Source: Streptomyces albicerus (GTDB lineage: Bacteria; Actinomycetota; Actinomycetes; Streptomycetales; Streptomycetaceae). Taken from it: a stretch of DNA of 64,000 bases. The translations under genes and the position numbers were made by a program. Position 1 is the stretch's first letter, and each line of letters begins with the position of its first letter. Shown one piece after another: positions 40,986-49,866 of this stretch. The DNA lies in assembly GCF_008905045.1 (NCBI RefSeq), contig NZ_VWMY01000028.1, positions 1 to 64,000 of the forward strand, in the 5' to 3' direction. The notes below the pieces were generated by a model. It saw only the letters and a list, made by a program, of their open reading frames with translations. It ran no database searches and was not told the origin of the DNA.

Positions 40986-43159
40986 TCCGTCAGTCCGTAG
41001 GTCTGGGCGACGGAGTTCCACAGCTTCGCGGCCTTGGCCTTCTGCGTGGTCGCGGTGCCGCTCTCGCGGTTGCCCGCGGCGGTCTGGCCCGTGGCGCGCG
41101 CCTGGCCCTTGGGACAGCCCTTCTTGCCGGCGACCTGGTCGGCCCAGGCGGCGTAGTGGGTGTCGGCCGCGGCGGAGGCCTTCCAGGCGCTGTTGAGCGC
41201 GGCCGTCAGCTGCGCGTGGTTCGGGAGCTTGTCGACGGAGAGGGCCGCGAGGCGGGTGACCAGGCCGTTGCGCTGCCGGGCCGCGTTGCGCAGGTCGGTG
41301 GCCGCCTGGCCGAGGTTGGTGCACTTGCGTATGTTGCCGACGGCCTTGACCACCGAGTCGCGGCTGTTCCCGCTGTCCGCCAGGAGCTTGTCCAGGGCCA
41401 CGGCCTGCGCCTTGGCCGGGTCGGCGGACGCGGACGCGGACGCGGAGTCGTCCGTGGCGGGAGCCGTCGCCGCCACCGTCGTGTTCTCGTCGCCCTTGTC
41501 ATCGCCACCGCCACCGCTGAGCAGGGCGCCGGCGCCTATGCCGAGCACGGCTATGCCTATGCCGACGGCGGCGATGAGGGGCACGCGGGAGCGGGTACGG
41601 CCACCGCGGCCGTTGTTGTCGCCGCCCGCCGCGCCACGGTGTGAGCCGCGCCCGGAAGGACCGTCGGGAACGCCTGGAGCGCCTGGAGCGCCTGGGGCAC
41701 CCGGGTGGGCGGCGGGGGTGCCGTATCCGGGGCCGTTCTGTCCCGCCCGCGGCTGCTCGAACCGCGGCAACTGCTGCGTGGAGCCTCCGGCGTCCGCGTC
41801 CGCCCGGAAGAGGTTGTCGAACTCGGCCGGCGGCTGCTGACGGTCCTCCGGCGCGCCCGGCCGTATCCCGTACGGGGCTCCGCCGGGCTGCGCGGGCACC
41901 GGCGCGATGAACTGCGTGGGCTGGGCGTCGGGGTCCACGGCCGGTGGCAGGGGCCCGGCTCCATTACCTCCGGGCATCGGCCCCGACCCGTCCTGCCGGA
42001 CCCGACCGAGAAACCGGGTGGATTCGGAAGACGCGGCTTGGGGTGACCTCGCTTCGGCGGGCATCTCGGGCGGCAGCGCACCGGGGCCCACCGGGGGGAG
42101 GAGCTGTGTGGCGCCCTCGTCCACGGGCGCGGCGGCGGGCACGGGCGGCAGGTACTGGGTCGCGCCCTCGTCCATGGGCGCGGCGGGCGGCAACGCACCA
42201 GCACCGACACCCGCCCCCGCGCCCGCGGGCGGAAGCGGCGCGGCCGCCGACTGGCCGCCGGGGGCGTGCGGGTAGCCGTAACCACCCGGCCCCTGCGCAT
42301 CGGCGGAGCCGCCCTGCGCCTGCGACGCCATGTGCCCGGCGGGAGGCTGGGGTGCCACCGCCTGGCCGCCATGGGCCTGCGGGTAGCCGTAACCACCCTG
42401 CCCCTGCGCGTCGGCCGAGCCTTGTGTGTGCGACGGTGCCTGGCCGGCCTGGGCCTGCGGGGCCCCGGCCCCGTACGCGCCCGGTGTCTGCGGTGCGCCG
42501 TACCCGTTCGTCGTCGTGCCCTCGTGCGGGAAGGCTGTCCCGCCGCCCGGCTGCTGCTGGGGCTGGGGCTGGGATCCCGCTGCGGCCGCCTGCGGCGGAA
42601 GCTGGCCACCGCCGTTCTGCGCCTGCGGGCCGCCCCACTGGGCGCCCGGGCCCTGCGCGCCGTACTGGGCCGTCGGCTCGGCGTACTGCGACGCGTGCCC
42701 GTCATGCCCGCCCTGCGCACCCCAGCCCGAGGCCGGAGCACCGGAGCCCGGAGTCGAAGCGCTCCAGCTCGAAGTCTGCGTACCCGGGGTCTGCGTACCC
42801 GGGCCCTGTGCCGACGCAGCCGAGCCCGAAGGCGATCCGTCCCAGCCCGCAGCGGCCGCACCCGAGCCCGGAGCGGCGCCTGCGCCTGCGTCCGGCGAAC
42901 CCCAGCCGGAGTTCTGCGGGCCCTGGTCCTGACCCGCCGTACCCCATTCGCCGGGCGGCGTCCAGCCCTGCCCAGGCTCCGGAGGAGTCTGCGGGGCGGG
43001 GCCCGGGCCCCACGGCTGGTCCCAGGCCTGGCCGCCCGCCGGGATCGCACGGTCGCCCGTCTGGCCCGGCAGGAGGGGCTCGCCGCCGTCGGACGGCAGC
43101 ACGATGCCTTCGCGCGCGGGCCGCGGCGAGGGCTCGTCGCCCTGTCCGTTGTGCGTCAC
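40964..43159 (-). CDS. large Pro/Gly/Gln-rich single-pass membrane protein
   Basis: 731-residue protein not assigned to a known family. Residues 1-540 are low-complexity (repeats such as GPGGYGYPHAPGGQ, ALPPAAPMDEGATQYLPPVP, and Gln/Gly-rich runs) and should be cytoplasmic and disordered. A single helix, VPLIAAVGIGIAVLGIGAGA (about 570-589), follows RTRSR. The outside part (about 590-731) is Ala/Ser-rich then helical, with VALDKLLADSGNSRDSVVKA, CTNLGQAATDLRNAARQRNG and two Cys that could pair (IRKCTN, KKGCPK). Such layouts are seen in Streptomyces envelope proteins of unknown job. Start ATG 43159 has GGAG close by. Repeats near the gene end are described separately. Confidence 0.8.
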   Translation of the reverse strand: MTHNGQGDEPSPRPAREGIVLPSDGGEPLLPGQTGDRAIPAGGQAWDQPWGPGPAPQTPPEPGQGWTPPGEWGTAGQDQGPQNSGWGSPDAGAGAAPGSGAAAAGWDGSPSGSAASAQGPGTQTPGTQTSSWSASTPGSGAPASGWGAQGGHDGHASQYAEPTAQYGAQGPGAQWGGPQAQNGGGQLPPQAAAAGSQPQPQQQPGGGTAFPHEGTTTNGYGAPQTPGAYGAGAPQAQAGQAPSHTQGSADAQGQGGYGYPQAHGGQAVAPQPPAGHMASQAQGGSADAQGPGGYGYPHAPGGQSAAAPLPPAGAGAGVGAGALPPAAPMDEGATQYLPPVPAAAPVDEGATQLLPPVGPGALPPEMPAEARSPQAASSESTRFLGRVRQDGSGPMPGGNGAGPLPPAVDPDAQPTQFIAPVPAQPGGAPYGIRPGAPEDRQQPPAEFDNLFRADADAGGSTQQLPRFEQPRAGQNGPGYGTPAAHPGAPGAPGAPGVPDGPSGRGSHRGAAGGDNNGRGGRTRSRVPLIAAVGIGIAVLGIGAGALLSGGGGDDKGDENTTVAATAPATDDSASASASADPAKAQAVALDKLLADSGNSRDSVVKAVGNIRKCTNLGQAATDLRNAARQRNGLVTRLAALSVDKLPNHAQLTAALNSAWKASAAADTHYAAWADQVAGKKGCPKGQARATGQTAAGNRESGTATTQKAKAAKLWNSVAQTYGLTERQPGQL

Positions 43160-43376
43160 CGGGACTCCTACGAATGGGGGACCTTCGGAATCGTCGGTTC
43201 ACGCTACCGGGTCCCCACAACCCGGTGCCACGCAGCACAGGACGTGACCCCCGCCACCAGGGACAGCGAGTGACAAAACCGCCCCTCGGGACGCTGTTTA
43301 CGTCTCCTTTCAGCCTCCTTTCACGCCTCCTTCGGCGACGCACACCCCGTTTCCCGAACGTTCACGCCCCATACGC

Positions 43377-44762
43377 CTAGGCCGCTGCCTGCAACTCCAT
43401 GCGCGCCCCGAACTCCCGCACCACAGGCTCCTCCCGGTACGGCTCCAGCCGCTGCTGGAAGTCCTCCAGATACTCGGCCCCGCGGTTGGACCGCAGCGTG
43501 CCGAGCAGCTCGACCGCGCGCAGGCCCGTGTGACAGGCCTGCTCGACCTCGCGCTGCTGGACCTGTGCCGTGGCCAGCAGGACGTACCCGATCGCGCGCC
43601 GCCTCGCGCGCGACTCGGGGTGCCCGGCCAGGGACTCCTCCGCGCGTCGCGCCGCCGCCTCGGCCTGCCCCAGGTCCCGGTGACAATGCGCCAACTCATC
43701 GGCCAGATATGCCTCGTCGAAGTGCGCGATCCACCGCGGGTCGTCCCCGGACTCCGGATCGGCCTGCTCCAGCGCCGACACGGCCCGCCCGGACGCCGCC
43801 TGCGCCGAGCGCGCGTCACCCATCAACGCGTGCCCCCGCGCCTCCGCGGCGTGGAACATCGACTCCGCGCGCGGAGTGACCCGCCCGCGCGCCCCCTCCT
43901 GCGCCGCGCGCGCCAACTGCGCGATCTCTCGCGGATTCCCGAGCTGCGCGGCCAGGTGACTCATGGACGCGGCAAGGACGTACCCGCCGTATCCGCGGTC
44001 GCCCGCCGCCTGCGCGAGCCGCAGCGCCTGGATGTAGTACCGCTGCGCGAGCCCCGGCTGCCCCGTGTCGACCGCCATGTAGCCCGCCAGCTCCGTCAAC
44101 CGAGCGACCGCCGCGAAGAGTTCACGCCCGACCGATTCCCGGTACGAGCCCGCCAGCAGCCCGGAGACGACACTGTTGAGGTAGTGCACGACGACCGGGC
44201 GTACATGCCCGCTGCCGTACTGGTGGTCGAGGTCGACCAGCGCCTGGGTCATCGCGCTCACCGCCGCCACGTCGGACGTACCGACCCGCGGCCCGGCCGA
44301 GCGCGACACCTGCGCGTCCGGCGCCGAGATCAGCCAGTCCCGGCTCGGCTCGACGAGCGCGGAGGCCGCGACGGACGAGCCGGACAGGAAGTCCCGGCGT
44401 CCCACGTCGCTGCGCCACAGCTCGCAGACCTGCTCGATCGCTCCGAGGACGGTCGGCGAGAACTGGAGACCGACGCCCGACGCGAGGTTCTTGCCGTTCG
44501 CCATGCCGATCTCGTCGATCGTGACGGTCCGGCCCAGCTTGCGGCCGAGCGCCTCGGCGATGATCGCGGGCGCCCGTCCACGCGGCTGCTGACCGCGCAG
44601 CCAGCGCGCCACGGACGTCTTGTCGTAGCGCAGATCGAGACCATGTTCCGCGCCGCACATATTGACCCGGCGGGCCAGCCCGGCGTTCGAACAGCCCGCT
44701 TCCTGGATGAGCGCCTGCAGTCGTTCGTTCGGCTGCCGCGCGACGAGAGGCCTTGCGGCCAT
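43377..44762 (-). CDS. NsdA-like regulator (HTH-like N-terminus, TPR repeats)
   Basis: 461-residue cytoplasmic regulator of the Streptomyces TPR group that includes NsdA/NsdB, negative regulators of development and antibiotics. The N-terminus (RQPNERLQALIQEAGCSNAG, then RYDKTSVARWLRGQQPRGRA, about residues 10-60) resembles an XRE-like fold, followed by AIIAEALGRKLGRTVTIDEIG. From about residue 190 there are TPR-like helix pairs (ELAGYMAVDTGQPGLAQRYY, LAASMSHLAAQLGNPREIAQ, ELAHCHRDLGQAEAAARRAE). ATG 44762 has GGGGG five bases before it. The longer upstream frame runs antisense to other genes and is not real. Exact target unknown; not assigned as nsdA itself. Confidence 0.85.
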   Translation of the reverse strand: MAARPLVARQPNERLQALIQEAGCSNAGLARRVNMCGAEHGLDLRYDKTSVARWLRGQQPRGRAPAIIAEALGRKLGRTVTIDEIGMANGKNLASGVGLQFSPTVLGAIEQVCELWRSDVGRRDFLSGSSVAASALVEPSRDWLISAPDAQVSRSAGPRVGTSDVAAVSAMTQALVDLDHQYGSGHVRPVVVHYLNSVVSGLLAGSYRESVGRELFAAVARLTELAGYMAVDTGQPGLAQRYYIQALRLAQAAGDRGYGGYVLAASMSHLAAQLGNPREIAQLARAAQEGARGRVTPRAESMFHAAEARGHALMGDARSAQAASGRAVSALEQADPESGDDPRWIAHFDEAYLADELAHCHRDLGQAEAAARRAEESLAGHPESRARRRAIGYVLLATAQVQQREVEQACHTGLRAVELLGTLRSNRGAEYLEDFQQRLEPYREEPVVREFGARMELQAAA

Positions 44763-45083
44763 GGCGTACCCCCTGTGGCTGCGGTGCCTGCCCACGCACC
44801 GAGTTGACGAGTCCTCAGTGACCGGAACCTCCTGCCCGTGAAAGGAACGAAAAGATCCGGCCTCGAAGATCAATGCCCCGCGGACATACCGAAGATGCGA
44901 GACATGCGAGGATTGCCGGGGTAAAGGCTGCTGCCTGCCCCTCCCCTGGTTACCCAGCCCCCGCTGCCGTTCCTCATGCGCGCCCCCACACATGCATCCA
45001 TGCGCCCCACGTGTGGAATCGGTGCTCCTCCCCCGCGCGCGCGTGAGCCGTAACCCCTGGTGGGTGCGGGAGTTGAGTTGGGC
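44763..45083. other. divergent promoter region
   Basis: 321 bp between the NsdA-like gene and the Prim-Pol-like gene. Lower GC than its surroundings around 44830-44900, with AAAGGAACGAAAAGATC at 44839. No gene seen; likely two promoters. Confidence 0.5.
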
Positions 45084-45743
45084 GTGGAAGAGACGATCGC
45101 AGGCACCGAGACCGCCCAGATCCCGAAGCAGCGAGGCGAGTCGCTGCAGGACACCGCCGTGCGCTATGCCGAGGAGCGCCACTGGGACGTGTTCCCCGGC
45201 ACCTGGCTGGAAGCCGTCGACGGGGTGCAGCGCTGCTCGTGCGGCGAGCCGGCATGCGCCGTGCCCGGCGTGCATCCGGCGCGTGAGGACTGGGCGACGC
45301 TGGCCACCGGCAGTGCGACCGTCGCGCGGCGGATGTGGGCGAAACAGCCGTCGGCGTCGATTCTGTTGCCCACGGGGCGGACGTTCGACGCGATCGACGT
45401 TCCTGAGACCTCGGGGTTTCTCGCGCTGGCCCGGATGAAGCGGATGGAGCTGACGCTCGGGCCCGTTACGTGTACTCCGGATCGGCGGATGCAGTTCTTC
45501 GTGTTGCCCGGGGCTGCGGTGAAGGTGCCCGATCTTGTGCGGAAGTTGGGGTGGCCGCTTGCCTCCCTTGATCTCGAGGTGCTCGGTGAGGGGACGTACG
45601 TTGCTGCGCCGCCCACCCGGTTCGGGGCGCGGGGGGCTGTGCAGTGGGCTTGTCGGCCGACCCCTGCGAATCGGTGGTTGCCGGATGCCGAGGAACTCAT
45701 CTCGCCCTTGGCTTACGCCTGCGGGCGTGATGCTCGGCGGTAG
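45084..45743 (+). CDS. Prim-Pol N-terminal-domain protein, probably catalytically degenerate
   Basis: Stand-alone bifunctional primase/polymerase N-terminal-type domain, 219 residues from GTG 45084 (EETIAGTETAQIPKQRGESL). Family features are TAVRYAEERHWDVFPGTWLE, the zinc-like CSCGEPACAVPGVHP, then MWAKQPSASILLPTGRTFDA and IDVPETSGFLALARM. In active archaeo-eukaryotic primases the strand after the glycine turn ends in D-x-D; here it is AIDVP, with one Asp lost, so polymerase activity is doubtful. Many Streptomyces genomes carry such a lone copy; its use is unknown. An upstream start at 45060 is possible. It precedes an ABC exporter pair but is separated by a repeat. Confidence 0.82.
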   Translation: MEETIAGTETAQIPKQRGESLQDTAVRYAEERHWDVFPGTWLEAVDGVQRCSCGEPACAVPGVHPAREDWATLATGSATVARRMWAKQPSASILLPTGRTFDAIDVPETSGFLALARMKRMELTLGPVTCTPDRRMQFFVLPGAAVKVPDLVRKLGWPLASLDLEVLGEGTYVAAPPTRFGARGAVQWACRPTPANRWLPDAEELISPLAYACGRDARR

Positions 45744-45793
45744 CGCTCCGCGCGGGCGGTGGGGGTTCGTCTGCGGGTGCGTGGGGGCTGGTC

Positions 45794-45813
45794 GCGCAGT
45801 TCCCCGCGCCCCT
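45794..45813. repeat. GCGCAGTTCCCC repeat
   Basis: Exact 20-bp core, followed by GCGGGGCCCCCTGCGGGGC, which can fold as a hairpin 40 bp before the ABC ATPase gene. Confidence 0.8.
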
Positions 45814-45854
45814 TGCGGGGCCCCCTGCGGGGCACGCCCCGTATCGTGCCCCGC

Positions 45855-46646
45855 ATGACCGAAGGAGTGCGGGTGGGTGCTGTTGCCGTGCGCGTGCGGG
45901 GGCTCTGGAAGCGGTTCGGGGAGCAAGTCGCCGTTGCGGGGATCGATCTGGAGTTGCCCGCGGGGCAGTTCATCGGGCTGGTCGGGCCCAATGGGGCGGG
46001 GAAGACCACCACGCTGTCGATGGTGACCGGGCTGCTGCGGCCAGATCAGGGGAGCGTGGAGGTCGTCGGGCACGATGTGTGGCGCGACCCCACGGAGGTC
46101 AAGGCCCGCATCGGGGTGCTCCCTGAAGGACTGCGGCTCTTCGAGCGGCTTTCGGGGCGGGAACTCCTCGCGTACACCGGGCGGTTGCGCGGGCTGCCGG
46201 GCGTCGAGGTCGACAAACGGGCCACCCAGCTGCTCGACGTGCTCGACCTCGCCGGGGCGCAGCACAAGCTCGTCGTCGACTACTCGACCGGCATGCGCAA
46301 GAAGATCGGCCTCGCGGCGGCGCTGCTGCACAACCCCGAAGTGCTGTTCCTGGACGAGCCGTTCGAGGGCGTCGACCCGATCTCCGCGCAGACCATCCGC
46401 GGCGTGCTGGAGCGTTACACCGCCTCCGGAGCGACCGTCGTCTTCTCCTCCCACGTGATGGAGCTGGTCGAGTCGCTGTGCGACTGGGTCGCGGTCATGG
46501 CCGCGGGGCGCATCCGCGCCCACGGTCCGCTCGCCGACGTACGCGGCGACGCGCCCTCCCTCCAGCAGGCCTTCCTCGAACTCGTCGGCGCGAACGGCCG
46601 CAGCGCCGGCTCCGACCTCGACTGGCTGGGCGGCGGCGCCCGATGA
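45855..46646 (+). CDS. ABC transporter ATP-binding protein
   Basis: ABC ATPase, 263 residues, of the ABC-2 export type. Walker A is GLVGPNGAGKTTTLSMVTG (about residues 38-56), the signature is DYSTGMRKKIGLAAALLHNP (Y-S-T-G-M instead of LSGGQ), Walker B is VLFLDEPFEGVDPISAQTI, followed by the H-loop in VFSSHVMELVESLCD. The YSTGM form is frequent in exporters of this class. Its last codons overlap the permease start by four bases (ATGA), so the two are coupled. Cargo unknown. ATG 45855 is preceded by a modest ribosome site. Confidence 0.94.
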   Translation: MTEGVRVGAVAVRVRGLWKRFGEQVAVAGIDLELPAGQFIGLVGPNGAGKTTTLSMVTGLLRPDQGSVEVVGHDVWRDPTEVKARIGVLPEGLRLFERLSGRELLAYTGRLRGLPGVEVDKRATQLLDVLDLAGAQHKLVVDYSTGMRKKIGLAAALLHNPEVLFLDEPFEGVDPISAQTIRGVLERYTASGATVVFSSHVMELVESLCDWVAVMAAGRIRAHGPLADVRGDAPSLQQAFLELVGANGRSAGSDLDWLGGGAR

Positions 46647-48280
46647 GCACCGGGACAACCGGGACCACCGCGACCGCTTCCACCGCTTCCACCACTTCCG
46701 TCACTCCCGTCGTCGTACGGCTCAAGCTGTCCCTGCTGCGCAACGGCCTGCGGCAGTCGGCCGGGCGGCGGGCCGCGTACGTGGCGTCGCTCGTCGTCGT
46801 GCTGCTCTTCGCCGCGCTCCAGCTCATCGGCCTGATCGCGCTGCGCGGCAACACCCACGCCATGACCGTGACGGTGCTGCTCACGGCCGTACTGGCGCTC
46901 GGCTGGGCCGTGATGCCGCTCTTCTTCCCCGGCGGCGACGAGACGCTCGACCCGACGCGCCTGGTGATGCTGCCGCTGCGCCCGCAGCCGCTCGTACGCG
47001 CCCTGCTGGCGGCCTCCTTGGTGGGCATAGGGCCGCTGTTCACACTGTGCCTGCTCGTCGGGTCCGTGATCTCGATGGCGCACGGAGCGGCGGCGTACGT
47101 CACCGGAGTCGTCGCCGTCGTCCTCGCGCTCCTCGTGTGCGTGGCCCTCGCGCGTGCGGTCGCGGCCGCCAACATCCGCCTCCTGACCAGCCGGAAGGGC
47201 CGCGATCTCGCCGTACTGAGCGGTCTGGTGATCGCCGTGGGGGCACAGCTCGTCAACTTCGGGGCGCAGAAGCTCGGTTCGTCCGGCCTGTCCACGCTGG
47301 ACCCGGCGGCGGACGTACTGCGCTGGGTGCCGCCGGCGTCGGCGCTCGGCGCGGTGGACTCCGTCAGCGAGGGCTCGTACGCCGTCGGGGTCGCCCAGCT
47401 CGCCCTGAGCGGTCTGGCGTTGGCGGTGCTCCTTGCCTTCTGGCAGCGGAGTCTGACCCGGCTGATGACGTCGCCGGACGGTTCGACGCTGCAGGCCGCC
47501 GAGCCCGCTCGGGACAAGGCGGGCCGCTCCTCCGGGCTCGGGCGGCTGCTGCCCGCGGGGCGCACGGGCACGGTGATGGAGCGCAGCCTGCGGTACGTGT
47601 GGCGGGATCCGAAGACGAAGGCCGCGTGGGTGACCTCGCTCGCGATCGGGCTGATCGTGCCGCTGTTCAACGCGTTGCAGGGCACCGGCTCGATCTATTT
47701 CGCGTGCTTCGCCGCGGGGATGCTCGGCATCCAGATGTACAACCAGTTCGGGCAGGACACCTCCGCGTTCTGGATGGTCGCGATGACGATCTCGTCCACG
47801 CGGGACGCGTACGTCGAACTGCGGGGGCGGGCGTTGGCGCTCCTGGTGATCACCCTCCCGTACGCGACCCTCGTCACCGTCCTCACGACGGCGATGCTCG
47901 GTGACTGGCCCGCCCTGCCCGAAGTGCTCGGCCTGTCGTTCGCGCTGCTCGGCGCGATGCTGGCGACCGGCGCCTGGTCCTCCGCCCGCTTCCCGTACTC
48001 GATCCCGCAGGAGGGCTACAAGAACGTGGCTCCCGGGCAGGCCGGCCTGGCCTGGATCTCGATCTTCGGCGGCATGGTCTCGGCGGCGCTGCTGTGCGCG
48101 CCCGTCATCACCCTCACCATCTGGCTGAACGTCTCGGCGGACGGGGAGGACTGGACGTGGCTGCTGCTGCCGCTCGGGACCGCGTACGGCGCGCTGCTCA
48201 CCCTGGCGGGACTGCGACTCGCCGCACCGCGAACGGCGCGGCGGCTGCCGGAGATCCTGGCGGCGGTGAGTAAGGGCTGA
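46643..48280 (+). CDS. ABC-2-like transporter permease
   Basis: Polytopic permease, 545 residues, partner of the preceding ATPase. After a Thr/Ala-rich start there are about ten hydrophobic segments: YVASLVVVLLFAALQLIGLI, MTVTVLLTAVLALGWAVMPL, AYVTGVVAVVLALLVCVALA, IGLIVPLFNALQGTGSIYFA and others. The PGGDETLDPTRLVMLPLRPQ loop between helices 2 and 3 resembles the exporter family of large ABC-2 permeases with two halves. The segment WRDPKTKAAWVTSLAIGL marks the start of the second half. No substrate clue. Confidence 0.9.
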   Translation: MSTGTTGTTATASTASTTSVTPVVVRLKLSLLRNGLRQSAGRRAAYVASLVVVLLFAALQLIGLIALRGNTHAMTVTVLLTAVLALGWAVMPLFFPGGDETLDPTRLVMLPLRPQPLVRALLAASLVGIGPLFTLCLLVGSVISMAHGAAAYVTGVVAVVLALLVCVALARAVAAANIRLLTSRKGRDLAVLSGLVIAVGAQLVNFGAQKLGSSGLSTLDPAADVLRWVPPASALGAVDSVSEGSYAVGVAQLALSGLALAVLLAFWQRSLTRLMTSPDGSTLQAAEPARDKAGRSSGLGRLLPAGRTGTVMERSLRYVWRDPKTKAAWVTSLAIGLIVPLFNALQGTGSIYFACFAAGMLGIQMYNQFGQDTSAFWMVAMTISSTRDAYVELRGRALALLVITLPYATLVTVLTTAMLGDWPALPEVLGLSFALLGAMLATGAWSSARFPYSIPQEGYKNVAPGQAGLAWISIFGGMVSAALLCAPVITLTIWLNVSADGEDWTWLLLPLGTAYGALLTLAGLRLAAPRTARRLPEILAAVSKG

Positions 48281-48306
48281 GGCAGGCCTGCGCCCCCCGC
48301 GCCCTT

Positions 48307-48326
48307 AGGGGCGCGGGGAACTGCGC
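48307..48326. repeat. GCGCAGTTCCCC repeat, inverse copy
   Basis: AGGGGCGCGGGGAACTGCGC, 26 bp past the permease stop codon, between convergent genes; likely part of the transcription end. Confidence 0.8.
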
Positions 48327-48392
48327 GACCAGCCACAACCCACCCGCAGACAATGACCAACCGCGGTTCAACGGAGCTCTTTCCAGGCACCT

Positions 48393-49310
48393 CTAGCGGA
48401 GCGCCTCGTCCAGGAACGGCTCGACCGCCGCGCGCCAAGCGTCCGGCTGGTCGTAGTGCACGAGGTGACCCGCCTCGGCCACCTCCGCGTACCGGCCGTC
48501 GGGCAGGACGCGGACCATCTCCTGGGACTCGGCCCGGCCGAGCTCGCCGTCGAGGCCGCGGACGACGAGGGCGGGGCACCGGACCTGGGTCAGCTCCTCC
48601 CAGTGCGCGTCGTACACCCACGTCTCGCGGGACTTGAGCATCTGCTCGGGCTCGAAGACCGGGCGCCAGCCGTCCTCGGACTCGGCCATCACCTCGGCGT
48701 AGAACTCACCGCGCGACGGGCTCGGGCGCTCCACCCAGGGGTCGTCCTCGCCGAACCACTTCCGTACGTCGGCGAGTGTGGCGAACGGGACCGGCCAGGC
48801 CTTGAACCAGTCCTCCCACTCGCGCTGCGAGGCGGCCCCCAGCGCCGAGGCCCGCATGTCGCAGATGACCAGGCCGCGCACGAGGTCGGGTCGCTTGGCC
48901 GCGAGCTGCCAGGCGGTCAGGGCGCCCATCGCGTGGCCGATGAGGACGGCCGGGGCGAGGCCGAGCTGTTCGAGGGCGGCCTCGGCGTCCTCGACGTACG
49001 CCCCACGGGTGTAGGACGCCTCCGGCGGCTTCTCGCTCTGGCCGTGGCCCCGCTGGTCGAGCGCCACGGCTCGGTACCGCTCGGCGAGCCACCGGGCCGT
49101 GGGCGCCCAGTGCGAGGCGCGGCCCATGAGCCCGTGCAATAACAGCACGCCGGGCGCGCGCTCGATCTCCCCGGTCCTGGTCCTGGACGGATCGCCCTTC
49201 GGCGGATCGCCCTTCGGATCGGCCTTGGGATCGGCCTTGGGAGGATCGGCGAACTCCCAGGCGGCGAGGCGGACGCCGCCCGCACCGGTCACGTCGATGC
49301 GCCGCACCAT
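48393..49310 (-). CDS. alpha/beta-hydrolase-fold protein with Ala at the nucleophile position
   Basis: Alpha/beta hydrolase, 305 residues from ATG 49310. The fold is clear: VLLLHGLMGRASHWAPTARW (oxyanion HG), AVALDQRGHGQSEKP, AVLIGHAMGALTAWQLAAKR (nucleophile elbow), VVRGLDGELG (acid) and EAGHLVHYDQPDAW (His). The elbow reads G-H-A-M-G, so residue 127 is Ala where Ser acts as nucleophile; GCG codes for it, a single-base change from TCG. It is thus probably not an esterase and may be a cofactor-less oxygenase/lyase-like or binding protein. The N-terminal insert of Asp-Pro-Lys repeats (residues 22-42) comes from a GGATCGSCCTTSGG array. A LexA-box-like site lies 137 bp upstream. Confidence 0.88.
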   Translation of the reverse strand: MVRRIDVTGAGGVRLAAWEFADPPKADPKADPKGDPPKGDPSRTRTGEIERAPGVLLLHGLMGRASHWAPTARWLAERYRAVALDQRGHGQSEKPPEASYTRGAYVEDAEAALEQLGLAPAVLIGHAMGALTAWQLAAKRPDLVRGLVICDMRASALGAASQREWEDWFKAWPVPFATLADVRKWFGEDDPWVERPSPSRGEFYAEVMAESEDGWRPVFEPEQMLKSRETWVYDAHWEELTQVRCPALVVRGLDGELGRAESQEMVRVLPDGRYAEVAEAGHLVHYDQPDAWRAAVEPFLDEALR

Positions 49311-49446
49311 ACGTTGGCACCCCCCTTGATCCGCTCGGCCGGGTCGTCCCACGCGAGCCGGCCGGTCCACTCGTACCGCTGGTCGTACCGCTGCTCCTAC
49401 TGGCTGTTCCTGCGTAATCCGTGGTGGTTCCGTCACTCACACGCTA

Positions 49447-49462
49447 TCGAATAGGCGTTCGA
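49447..49462. promoter_or_regulatory. LexA-box-like palindrome
   Basis: TCGAATAGGCGTTCGA matches the actinobacterial SOS box TCGAAC-N4-GTTCGA with one mismatch. It lies upstream of the minus-strand hydrolase gene. Single site with no other SOS gene nearby. Confidence 0.4.
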
Positions 49463-49629
49463 AAGTGAGGTCTCTTGGCGGTAACACCCCACCTTCGAGT
49501 GACCTCGCTCAAGGATTGACCGCCGCCGCCCAGGGGAGATCTTCAACGGGAGGCGGGCCGCTCGGGGAAAACGGTCCGAAGGGGATGACCCTGGGAGCTC
49601 GGGGCTCCGGGTCAGCACAGGGGAGGACA

Positions 49630-49657
49630 GGCCCCGGCGCCTCAGGGCGCCGGGGCC
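49630..49657. terminator. GC-rich hairpin 3' of dmdR1
   Basis: GGCCCCGGCGCC (49630-49641) and GGCGCCGGGGCC (49646-49657), perfect 12-bp arms, loop TCAG. The 556-bp gap 49311-49866 contains this hairpin, the LexA-like site and no gene I can support. It is about 210 bp past the dmdR1 stop codon. Confidence 0.7.
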
Positions 49658-49866
49658 CACCTCATGTCCGCGGCACATCCTCCCGCCCCCTCCCCGACCG
49701 CGCGCCGGCGCCGCTGCCGCCACGGTCAAGAGCCCTCAGGTCATATGCCTCTCGCGACAGCCTCGCACGCAAACGGCCCGGCCGCTGCGATTCCGCCCAC
49801 TGAATCTTCGTTTCTGGGGGAACTGCGAGGTGGGACAACTGGGGGGTGCGTTACGGGAGTTGACGG

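Noticed and set aside
44763-46658. Upstream extension of the NsdA-like frame to over 1000 codons
   Set aside because: It runs antisense to the Prim-Pol-like and ABC ATPase genes; the family start and a ribosome site are at 44762.
49465-49803. 112-codon plus-strand ORF behind the LexA-like site
   Set aside because: Low-complexity Gly/Arg/Ser/Pro product, no ribosome site, contains the 12-bp terminator hairpin.
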